A stretch of 64,000 nt of DNA from Oleispirillum naphthae (lineage in GTDB: Bacteria > Pseudomonadota > Alphaproteobacteria > Rhodospirillales > Rhodospirillaceae), in the NCBI GenBank assembly GCA_027864655.1, contig JAQAZG010000002.1:186001-250000 (forward strand), written 5' to 3'. Positions 57,177 to 64,000 of this stretch are shown one piece after another. The notes beneath the pieces were generated by a model. It did not search any database and was not told the DNA's origin. It worked only from the letters and a program-made list of their open reading frames with translations. Position 1 is the stretch's first letter, and every line of letters starts with the position of its first letter. A program made the position numbers and the translations under genes.

Positions 57177-60100
57177 AACTGGGGATTTCCGGCCATCTGA
57201 CGCGCACCTTCCTGCGCAGTCCGCTGACGCCCTTGCTGCTGCTCTCCGCGCTGGCGGTGGGGCTGATCGCCCTGATCCAGCTGCCGCGCGAGGAGGAACC
57301 GCAGATCTCGGTGCCGATGGTGGACATCATGGTCTCCGCCGACGGCCTGAGGGCGGTGGACGCGGTGGAACTGGTGACCAAGCCGCTGGAGAACATCGTC
57401 AAGGGCATCGACGGCGTGGAGCACGTCTATTCCCAGACCGTGGACGACCAGGCGATGGTCACCGCGCGCTTCTTCGTCGGCACCGACCGCGACGCCGCGC
57501 TGCTGCGCGTGCACGACACCATCCGCGCCCACTACGGCGAAATCCCCATCGGCATTCCCGAGCCCCTGATCGTCGGGCGCAGCATCAACGACGTGCCGGT
57601 GGTGGTGCTCACCCTCACCCCCAAGCCGGGCAAGGAGGACCGCTGGAACGACAACGCCCTGCACGCCATCGCCGACGAGCTGCAAAGCGAACTGGTGAAG
57701 GTGGAGGACGTGGGGCTGACCTTCATCGCGGGCGGCCACCCGGACCAGATCCGCGTCGAGCCCGACCCGGAGCGCCTGAGCCTCTACGGCGTCACCCTCA
57801 ACCAGCTGGTGGACAAGGTGAAGAACGCCAACCGCGCGTTCTCGCTGGGCCGCGTGCGCGAGGCGGGGGCACAGCCCCCGGTGGTCGCCGGGCATACCTT
57901 GCAGGGGCCGGGCGACATCGGCAACCTCCTGATCACCACCGGCGACGGGCGGCCGGTCTACGTCAAGGACGTGGCGAAGATCGTCGTCGGCGCGGCCACC
58001 GGGGACACCCGCGTCTGGCAACTGGAAAAACTCAAGGACGGCAGCCTCAAGCCCGCGCCCGCGGTGAGCATCGCGCTGGCCAAACGCAAGGGCGCCAACG
58101 CGGTGGACGTGGCGCACAATATCCTCACCCGCCTCGACACCCTGAAGGGCCGCCTCGTCCCCGCCGACATCGAGGTCAAGGTCACCCGCGACTACGGCGA
58201 GACGGCGCTGGAGAAATCCGACGAACTGCTGTTCCACCTTGCGCTCGCCACCATCTCCATCGTCGGTCTGATCACCCTGGCGATCGGCTGGCGCGAGGGG
58301 GTGGTGGTCGCCGTGGTCATCCCCACCACCATCCTCTTGACCCTCTTCGCCTCGCACCTGATGGGCTACACGATCAACCGCGTCAGCCTGTTCGCGCTGA
58401 TCTTCTCCATCGGCATCCTGGTGGACGACGCCATCGTCATCGTCGAGAACATCGCCCGCCACTGGGGGATGAAGGACGGCAAGTCGATCGCCGACAAGGC
58501 GATCGAGGCGGTGGCCGAGGTCGGCAACCCCACCATCGTCGCCACCCTGACCATCGTCGCCGCGCTGCTGCCGATGATGTTCGTCTCCGGCATGATGGGC
58601 CCCTACATGAGCCCGATCCCGGTCAACGCCTCGGCGGCGATGATCTTCTCGTTCTTCGTCGCGGTGACGATCACCCCCTGGCTGCTCTACCGCATCGCCG
58701 GGCGCAAGGCGGAGCGGGAAGGCGAGGGCCACCACGACGACGAAGGCCGCCTCGGCGCGTTCTACCGCCGCATCGCGGTGCCGCTCTTGACCGGGCGCGG
58801 CCGCTCCAAGCGCTTCCTCCTCGGCGTCGGGGTGGCCACCCTTGCGGTGTGCGGCCTCTTCGCCACCAAGAGCGTCACCGTCAAGCTCTTGCCCTTCGAC
58901 AACAAGTCCGAGTTCCAGGTGCAGATCGACCTGCCGGAGGGCTCCTCGCTGGAGGAGACCAGCCGCGTGCTGCGCGCCGCGGCGGACCGGCTCGCCTCCC
59001 TGCCGGAGTTGGTGGACATCCAGGCCTATGTCGGCACCGCCGCGCCGTTCAACTTCAACGGCCTGGTGCGGCACTCCTACCTGCGGTCCTCGCCGGAACT
59101 GGGCGAGTTGCAGGTCAACCTGCTGCCCAAGGGCGACCGCAGCCGCGAAAGCCACGGCATCGCGCTGGAGGCGCGCCGCCGCCTCGCCGACCTGCCGGTG
59201 CCGGACGGCACCGCGGTCAAGGTGACCGAGGTGCCGCCCGGCCCGCCGGTGATGGCGACCCTGCTCGCCGAGGTCTACGGCCCCACCGCCGAGGCCCGCC
59301 GCGCCGCCGCCGAGCGGGTGCGCCAGGCGTTCCGCGCCGTGCCCTTCGTCGTCGATATCGACAATTCCATGGGGCATCCGGCGAAGCGCCTGCGCCTCGT
59401 CATCGACCAGGAGGCGCTGGAATTCCACGGCGTCGAGGAACAGGCGGTGTTCGACACCCTGCGCGCGCTGTTCTCCGGGGTTTCGGTGGGCTATTCCCAC
59501 CGCGGCCACGGCACCAACCCGATCGAGATCGCGGTGAAGCTGCCGCCCTCGGACCTCGCCATCGGCGAGCGCCTGCTCACCACCCCGGTGCCCGGCGCGA
59601 AGGGCGTGGTCGAACTCGGCGACGTGGTGCGGGTGGTGGCCGAGAAGACCTCCGAAACCGTCTATCGCCGCGACGGCCGCTTCAACGACATGGTCACGGC
59701 GGAACTCGCCGGAGCCTTCGAGGCGCCGATCTACGGCATGTCCGCGGTGGAGAACGCCCTGGCGAAGATGCAGGCGGAACATCCGGACCTGCCGCCGATC
59801 GCCATCGGCTACCACGGCCAGCCGCTCGACGAGGCGGGGCTCACCCTCCTCTGGGACGGCGAGTGGGAGGTCACCTACGTCACCTTCCGCGACATGGGGG
59901 CGGCCTTCATCGTCGCGCTCCTGGCGATCTATCTGCTCGTCGTCGCACAGTTCGGGTCGTTCAAGGTGCCGCTGGTGATCCTGGTGCCGGTGCCGCTCAC
60001 CCTCATCGGCATCGTGCTCGGACACTGGATGTTCGGCGCGCCGTTCTCCGCCACCTCGATGATCGGCTTCATCGCGCTCGCCGGGATCATCGTGCGCAAC

Positions 60101-60388
60101 TCCATCCTGCTGGTGGATTTCATCCGCCACCTCAAGGCCGCGCACCCGGACCACACCCTGCGTGACGTGCTGGTGGAGGCGGGCGCCATCCGCTTCAAGC
60201 CGATCCTGCTCACCGCGCTCGCCGCGATCATCGGCGCGGCGTTCATCCTCGCTGACCCGATCTTCCAGGGCCTCGCCATCAGTCTGGTGTTCGGCCTCGC
60301 CAGTTCCACCGCGCTCACCCTGCTCGCCATCCCGGCGATCTACGTCTGGCTGCGCGACGACGGCAAGGGGTTCGGGGGGGAACACTAA
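57173..60388 (+). CDS. RND-family efflux transporter permease
   Basis: Proton-driven inner-membrane pump, 1071 aa. Typical RND layout with twelve membrane segments and two large periplasmic loops. TM4 has GILVDDAIVIVENIARHW with the paired Asp residues of proton relay; ALLPMMFVSGMMGPYMSPIPVNA and ALAGIIVRNSILLVDFIRHLK are conserved. Start ATG overlaps the adaptor stop (ATGA). It is only distantly like the RND pump at 15196-18324. Substrate unknown; context suggests a compound linked to sulfide stress. Confidence 0.94.
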   Translation: MKLGISGHLTRTFLRSPLTPLLLLSALAVGLIALIQLPREEEPQISVPMVDIMVSADGLRAVDAVELVTKPLENIVKGIDGVEHVYSQTVDDQAMVTARFFVGTDRDAALLRVHDTIRAHYGEIPIGIPEPLIVGRSINDVPVVVLTLTPKPGKEDRWNDNALHAIADELQSELVKVEDVGLTFIAGGHPDQIRVEPDPERLSLYGVTLNQLVDKVKNANRAFSLGRVREAGAQPPVVAGHTLQGPGDIGNLLITTGDGRPVYVKDVAKIVVGAATGDTRVWQLEKLKDGSLKPAPAVSIALAKRKGANAVDVAHNILTRLDTLKGRLVPADIEVKVTRDYGETALEKSDELLFHLALATISIVGLITLAIGWREGVVVAVVIPTTILLTLFASHLMGYTINRVSLFALIFSIGILVDDAIVIVENIARHWGMKDGKSIADKAIEAVAEVGNPTIVATLTIVAALLPMMFVSGMMGPYMSPIPVNASAAMIFSFFVAVTITPWLLYRIAGRKAEREGEGHHDDEGRLGAFYRRIAVPLLTGRGRSKRFLLGVGVATLAVCGLFATKSVTVKLLPFDNKSEFQVQIDLPEGSSLEETSRVLRAAADRLASLPELVDIQAYVGTAAPFNFNGLVRHSYLRSSPELGELQVNLLPKGDRSRESHGIALEARRRLADLPVPDGTAVKVTEVPPGPPVMATLLAEVYGPTAEARRAAAERVRQAFRAVPFVVDIDNSMGHPAKRLRLVIDQEALEFHGVEEQAVFDTLRALFSGVSVGYSHRGHGTNPIEIAVKLPPSDLAIGERLLTTPVPGAKGVVELGDVVRVVAEKTSETVYRRDGRFNDMVTAELAGAFEAPIYGMSAVENALAKMQAEHPDLPPIAIGYHGQPLDEAGLTLLWDGEWEVTYVTFRDMGAAFIVALLAIYLLVVAQFGSFKVPLVILVPVPLTLIGIVLGHWMFGAPFSATSMIGFIALAGIIVRNSILLVDFIRHLKAAHPDHTLRDVLVEAGAIRFKPILLTALAAIIGAAFILADPIFQGLAISLVFGLASSTALTLLAIPAIYVWLRDDGKGFGGEH

Positions 60389-60620
60389 AACTTCGTGGGG
60401 GGACATTTCCGCCTTGGGAACGCCCACTGGGCGTTCCCACCGCCTCCGGCGGTCGGCTCCAATCCCCCCACACTCCCCATAACTTTGGTTTTTGCGCGCA
60501 GCGCCATAGGCTCATCACGCGGCGTGACGGTTGATGGCCGCTTGCGCGGCGAAAAACAGTTATGGGGTCTGGGACCCGCGGCCCCAGCGGGCCCGGGCAG
60601 GGCCCGGCCTTGTTTTTTCC
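60389..60620. repeat. Dispersed palindromic intergenic repeat, copy F (full core, nested element)
   Basis: The stem GTGGGGGGA...CCCCCCAC is interrupted in its loop by the 48-bp palindromic element (60409-60456), inverted relative to copy D with two mismatches. The 93-bp core follows at 60475-60567 (CCCCATAACTTTGGTTTTT to CAGTTATGGGG), the reverse of copy E. Further hairpins lie at 60568-60613. It separates the RND operon from the DUF805 gene. Confidence 0.9.
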
Positions 60621-60644
60621 CGAGGCGAAGGGCATCGTGGCGGG

Positions 60645-61043
60645 ATGATGACTTTCTCCGATGCGATCAGGGTCTGCTTCGCCAAATACGCCGCTTTCGC
60701 CGGGCGCGCCGCGCGGGCGGAGTTCTGGTGGTGGGTGGGGTTCTACCTGCTGGGCTCGGCGGTGGTGGTGATCTTCGATGCCGCGACCTTTCCGCTTTCC
60801 GGCGGGTTGTTTTCCCTGCTGTTCCCCCTGGCGATCTTTCTGCCGACCCTGGCGGTGGCGGCGCGGCGGCTGCACGATATCGGCAAGTCCGGCTGGTGGC
60901 TGCTGCTGTGGCTGGTGCCGCTGATCGGACCGCTGATCCTGATCTACTGGTGGGCGAGCCGCGGCGAGGCGGGGCCCAACGACCACGGCCCCGACCCGTT
61001 GAATCCGGACTTCGTCCCCGACGCGCCGTTCGTCGAGGGCTGA
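60645..61043 (+). CDS. DUF805 membrane protein
   Basis: Small inner-membrane protein, 132 aa, with about four hydrophobic segments. Family signs: FAKYAAFAGRAARAEFWWWVGF near the N-terminus, AAVAARRLHDIGKSGWWLLL (here LAVAARRLHDIGKSGW) in the middle, and a C-terminal polar tail GPNDHGPDPLNPD. Function of the family is unknown. Start ATG at 60645 (or the next codon) follows GGCGGG. Confidence 0.9.
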   Translation: MMTFSDAIRVCFAKYAAFAGRAARAEFWWWVGFYLLGSAVVVIFDAATFPLSGGLFSLLFPLAIFLPTLAVAARRLHDIGKSGWWLLLWLVPLIGPLILIYWWASRGEAGPNDHGPDPLNPDFVPDAPFVEG

Positions 61044-61059
61044 CCGCCAAGTTGCATCG

Positions 61060-61105
61060 CTCCGGTTTGTCTCCCATGTCATGAAAACATGGGAGAAAAC
61101 CGGAG
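61060..61105 (+). promoter_or_regulatory. Long hairpin covering the ribosome binding site of the hydroxylase gene
   Basis: CTCCGGTTT (61060-61068) pairs with AAACCGGAG (61097-61105), and TCTCCCATGT (61070-61079) with ACATGGGAGA (61087-61096), a 19-bp stem with one bulge and a seven-base loop. The GGAG likely used by the ATG at 61111 lies in the 3' arm and would be hidden when folded. Confidence 0.65.
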
Positions 61106-61110
61106 TCATC

Positions 61111-61905
61111 ATGCAGGACTTAGCACATCGGCAGCAGGCGCGGACCGTGGGGCTCACCGACACCATGGCGCGCCCGGGGCTGTTGGCGCGGGGCGTGATG
61201 CGCCTCGTCGCCGCGGCCGAGCGCCTGAATCTGGCCTATGCGGAGGGGGGCAGCCCCCCGGTCTACGACACCGACGCCTTCCCCTGGGCGCGCCGGGTGG
61301 AGGCGGAGTGGCGGGCGATCCGCGCGGAACTGGAGGCGGTTCTGGCGCGCAAGGGGGAGCTGCCCGCGTTCCACGAGATTTCTGCCGAGGTGCGGTCGAT
61401 TTCCGCCGACCGCGACTGGAAGACCTTCTTCCTCTGCGGCTACGGCATCGTCTCGGAAGAGGCGGTCCGCCAGTGTCCGGAGACCTGGCGCATCCTCCAG
61501 AACATTCCGGGACTGAAGTCGGCGATGTTCTCGATCTTCGAGCCGGGCAAGCACCTGCCGCCGCACCGCGGGCCGTACAACGGGGTGTTGCGCTTCCACC
61601 TCGGCCTGATCGTGCCCGATGCGCCGGAAAAGATCGGCATCCGCGTGGCGGACCGCGTCTGCCACTGGCGGGAGGGCGAGGCGCTGATCTTCGACGACGC
61701 CTACGAGCACGAGGCGTGGAACCATTCCGACGCGGTGCGCGTGGTGCTGTTCGTCGATTTCGAGAAGCCGACGCGCTTCCCCGCCAGCCTGACCAACAAG
61801 CTGGTGCTGCGGCTGGCGCTGTTCACGCCGTTCATCCGCGAGGGCTACGAGGCGCACAAGGCCTGGGAGAAGCTGTTCTACGGCGCGGGAGCGGCGCGGC
61901 ATTGA
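61111..61905 (+). CDS. Aspartyl/asparaginyl beta-hydroxylase family dioxygenase (LpxO-like)
   Basis: Fe(II)/2-oxoglutarate-dependent dioxygenase, 264 aa. Iron ligands are probably the His in LPPHRGPYNGVLRFHLGL and the His in DDAYEHEAWNHSD; the 2-oxoglutarate-binding Arg should be in VRVVLFVDFEKP. Family members hydroxylate protein Asp/Asn residues or lipid A acyl chains (LpxO). A hydrophobic C-terminal stretch (LVLRLALFTPFI) fits membrane association. An ATG at 61081 is in frame but sits in the loop of the hairpin, so the ATG at 61111 with CGGAG before it is preferred. Substrate not known. Confidence 0.88.
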   Translation: MQDLAHRQQARTVGLTDTMARPGLLARGVMRLVAAAERLNLAYAEGGSPPVYDTDAFPWARRVEAEWRAIRAELEAVLARKGELPAFHEISAEVRSISADRDWKTFFLCGYGIVSEEAVRQCPETWRILQNIPGLKSAMFSIFEPGKHLPPHRGPYNGVLRFHLGLIVPDAPEKIGIRVADRVCHWREGEALIFDDAYEHEAWNHSDAVRVVLFVDFEKPTRFPASLTNKLVLRLALFTPFIREGYEAHKAWEKLFYGAGAARH

Positions 61906-61920
61906 GCCGCGCCGGATGCG

Positions 61921-62760
61921 TCAGAAGCGGATGATGTCGCCGGTGGCGATGGGTTTGACCCGGTCGCCGAGCAGCCCGCGCAGGTAGGCGATCGCCGCCG
62001 CGCCGGTGCAGTGGCCGGGGGCGACGAAGCCGACGTTCCAATCCATCAGCACGCGCGCGGTTTCGCGCAGGCGGTGTTCCGACGCGGCGTTGAGGTGGAA
62101 GCCGCCGATCAGCCCGGCGACGCGGTGTTCGCCGGTGATGCGCCGCGCCTGGTGCACGGTGTTGACCATGCCGGAATGGGCGCAGCCGCAGATCACCACC
62201 AGGCCCTTGGGGGTGAGAATCCAGATCGACTGGTCGTCGGGGATGGAGTCGGGAACCTTGCTCTCGGTGTCGAGGAAAAGCGGGCCGCCCACGTCCTCGA
62301 AGGTGTTGGCGCGCGGCACCTCGCCGGTGGTTCCGACGTCGGGGACCAGCTCCACCGGGCCGCGGCTGGCGCAGATGCGCTGCGGCGGCAGGGCGCGGAT
62401 CGCGGCGGCGATGGCGGGCGGGATGGAGACGTCGCGCGGCGCTTCGCCGGGGCGGATGCTGTAGCGGGTGAGGAAGATGTCCGGGTGGTGCACCAGCATC
62501 AGGGAGTCGTTTTTCGCCAGCACCTGATCCACCGCGCCGGTATGGTCGTAGTGGCCGTGGCTCAACACCAGGAAGTGGGCCTGCGCGAGGTCGATGTTGA
62601 GGCGTTCGGCGTTGGGAATCAGGGCCTTGCCCTGCCCGCTGTCGAACAGGATGGGGCCGTGGGGAGTCTCGATCCACAGGGAGAGGCCGTGCTCCGACAC
62701 GAAGCCTTCTCTCTCGGCGTTTTCGACCACGGCGGTGACGGAAAAGCGTGTCTCTGACAT
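61921..62760 (-). CDS. Metallo-beta-lactamase-fold hydrolase
   Basis: Cytoplasmic MBL-fold protein, 279 aa. Metal-binding LSHGHYDHTG (about residues 74-83), VICGCAHSGMVN and GGFHLN motifs. The pattern resembles the archaeal dihydropteroate-synthase-like/MptA-type MBL group rather than lactamases or glyoxalases. No signal peptide. It is convergent with the beta-hydroxylase gene and divergent from thiC. Substrate unknown. ATG at 62760 chosen over the open frame to 62841, which has no coding character. Confidence 0.85.
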   Translation of the reverse strand: MSETRFSVTAVVENAEREGFVSEHGLSLWIETPHGPILFDSGQGKALIPNAERLNIDLAQAHFLVLSHGHYDHTGAVDQVLAKNDSLMLVHHPDIFLTRYSIRPGEAPRDVSIPPAIAAAIRALPPQRICASRGPVELVPDVGTTGEVPRANTFEDVGGPLFLDTESKVPDSIPDDQSIWILTPKGLVVICGCAHSGMVNTVHQARRITGEHRVAGLIGGFHLNAASEHRLRETARVLMDWNVGFVAPGHCTGAAAIAYLRGLLGDRVKPIATGDIIRF

Positions 62761-62947
62761 AGCCAAGGCCTCCCGGTTCGGGCTTGTTATGGGGGCATGG
62801 GACCACGATTGCATGCACCGGCACGCAGTCATGTAGTCCAAATCCTACATGCAGGAAAGCATGTGCCGGGCGGTCACGTCCAGGGGTTTCCGAAGGATGC
62901 GCCGGTTTCGGTTTGACAGGGCGGCGGCTTGCCGCCACCCTGGGCGG

Positions 62948-63050
62948 CGAACCCAAGGGGGGCTCCGGCAAGGGGCTGAGATACCGACGGCGCACGCGGC
63001 GCGGTGACCCTTTGAACCTGATCCGGGTCATACCGGCGAAGGGATGGGAT
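62948..63050 (+). ncRNA. TPP riboswitch (THI element)
   Basis: Conserved boxes in order: GGGGCTGAGATACC (62972-62985) and ACCCTTTGAACCTGATCCGG with GTCATACCGGCGAAGGGA (63007-63044). This is the thiamine pyrophosphate aptamer. Known examples shut off thiamine synthesis genes when TPP binds. No clear terminator hairpin follows; the leader runs 84 bp to thiC, so control may be at translation (GAGGAGA before the ATG). Confidence 0.95.
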
Positions 63051-63133
63051 CGTGCGCCGGGCCTCTCCTTCCTGCCGGTGCCCCCCTTGCCTCGCTCCCG
63101 GGTCTTTTCCGTCGATGCGAGGAGACCTGTTCC

Positions 63134-64000
63134 ATGTCCACCGACTCCGTTGTCTGCCCGGTCGCCGCCTGCCGCCGGGGGCACCTGCGCGGCACCCTGT
63201 TCCCCGAGGTCGCGGTGCCGTTCCGCGAGGTGACGCCCGAGGGCGAGGCGTCGCTGCGGCTCTACGACACCGCGGGCGGCGGGGCCGCGCCGCGGCCCTG
63301 GCTCGCCGCGGGGAAAGGGGAGCCGCGCACCCAGCTCGCCCGGGCGCGGGCGGGGGAGATCACCCCGGAGATGGAGTTCGTGGCGATCCGCGAGAGCCTG
63401 GGCTGCCCCGAGGGCGAAGGGGTGACGCCGGAGTTCGTGCGCGCCGAGGTGGCGCGCGGCGCGGCGATCATCCCGGCCAACCGCAACCATCCGGAACTGG
63501 AGCCGATGGCGATCGGCCGCGCCTTCCGGGTCAAGGTCAACGCCAACATCGGCACCTCGGGCGTCGCCTCCGACCCGGCGCGCGAGGTGGAAAAGATGCG
63601 CGACGCCGTGGCCTGGGGCGCGGACACGGTGATGGACCTTTCCACCGGCGCGGAGATCATGACGACGCGGGAGGCGATCGTGCGCGGCTCTCCGGCGCCG
63701 GTGGGCACGGTGCCGCTCTACGAGGCGCTGGTGCGCGCCGGCGGCCGGGCGGAGGACCTCTCCTGGGAAATCTTCGCCGAGACCCTCCTCGATCACGCGC
63801 GGCAGGGGGTGGACTACGTGACCATCCACGCCGGGCTGCGCCGCGCGCACGTGCCGCTCGCCCTGGGGCGGGTCACCGGCATCGTCAGCCGCGGCGGCGC
63901 GATCATGGCGCGCTGGTGCGCCGCGCACGATGCGGAGAACTTCCTCTACACCCGCTTCGCCGAGATCTGCGGCATCCTCGCCTCCTGCGACGTCGCGGTG
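63134..64000 (+). CDS. thiC: Phosphomethylpyrimidine synthase ThiC (partial, runs off the window)
   Basis: Radical-SAM enzyme making the pyrimidine part of thiamine from aminoimidazole ribotide. The window holds the first 289 codons, without a stop; the family is usually about 600 aa, so about half is missing, including the C-terminal Fe-S cysteines. Recognisable: [73 protein letters not shown] and ITGIVSRGG (here [16 protein letters not shown]). The ATG at 63134 follows GAGGAGA. Under the TPP riboswitch upstream. Confidence 0.96.
   Translation, partial: MSTDSVVCPVAACRRGHLRGTLFPEVAVPFREVTPEGEASLRLYDTAGGGAAPRPWLAAGKGEPRTQLARARAGEITPEMEFVAIRESLGCPEGEGVTPEFVRAEVARGAAIIPANRNHPELEPMAIGRAFRVKVNANIGTSGVASDPAREVEKMRDAVAWGADTVMDLSTGAEIMTTREAIVRGSPAPVGTVPLYEALVRAGGRAEDLSWEIFAETLLDHARQGVDYVTIHAGLRRAHVPLALGRVTGIVSRGGAIMARWCAAHDAENFLYTRFAEICGILASCDVAV

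Noticed and set aside
61081-61110. ATG at 61081 as start of the beta-hydroxylase
   Set aside because: It lies in the loop of a stable hairpin with no free ribosome binding site; the ATG at 61111 has CGGAG before it.

Overview
The window is 64 kb of GC-rich bacterial chromosome, about two thirds G+C by eye. It reads as an alphaproteobacterium, most likely Rhodospirillales-like. The evidence is a flgB-flgC-fliE-fliQ-fliR-flhB operon followed by a CckA-type kinase, a GTTC-N7-GTTC LexA box before recA, a eukaryotic-type NADP isocitrate dehydrogenase, a split glycine decarboxylase (gcvPA/gcvPB), and a pssA/psd pair. The genus is inference.

Layout. (1) 1-6133: flagellar rod and export-gate operon, then a cckA-like hybrid kinase broken by a perfect 46-bp tandem duplication. 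(2) 6144-13345: SOS-controlled recA, alaS, convergent icd, a LysM protein and an unknown protein. (3) 13498-19422: psd-pssA (phosphatidylethanolamine synthesis) and an RND efflux pair on the other strand. (4) 19590-24266: tandem glycine riboswitch and gcvT-gcvH-gcvPA-gcvPB. (5) 24471-26069: a small membrane protein, a UDP-sugar epimerase and tRNA-Gln(CTG). (6) 26321-42797: a catabolic block of two adjacent modules, each with an IclR regulator, an ABC importer and a PLP enzyme. The first also carries an ATP-dependent hydantoinase/oxoprolinase pair (HyuB/HyuA). The block runs from next to a tRNA gene to an IS5-type remnant. (7) 42842-43991: IS remnant, a perfect palindrome, a truncated unknown gene and a gene-poor scar region. 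(8) 44029-53503: a cyclase-hemerythrin fusion, chorismate mutase, folE, tRNA-Gly(CCC), and a four-gene signalling operon (hybrid kinase with three receivers, CheR, CheB without receiver, REC-GGDEF). (9) 53699-60388: queF, then an arsR-sqr operon divergent from an RND pump around one shared palindrome. (10) 60645-64000: a DUF805 protein, a beta-hydroxylase, an MBL-fold hydrolase, and a TPP riboswitch leading into thiC, which runs off the end.

Six intergenic regions carry members of one dispersed family of GC-rich palindromes, sometimes with a second 48-bp palindrome nested inside. No rRNA, CRISPR array or intact transposon was seen.

How the parts fit: regions 1-4 and the thiC end look like conserved core chromosome under standard controls (LexA, glycine and TPP riboswitches). 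Region 6 looks like an accessory block for importing and degrading a cyclic amide or hydantoin-like nitrogen compound: import, ATP-driven ring opening, PLP-dependent nitrogen removal. Region 9 looks like a reactive-sulfur response unit in which one persulfide-sensing-type repressor controls both sulfide oxidation and an efflux pump.
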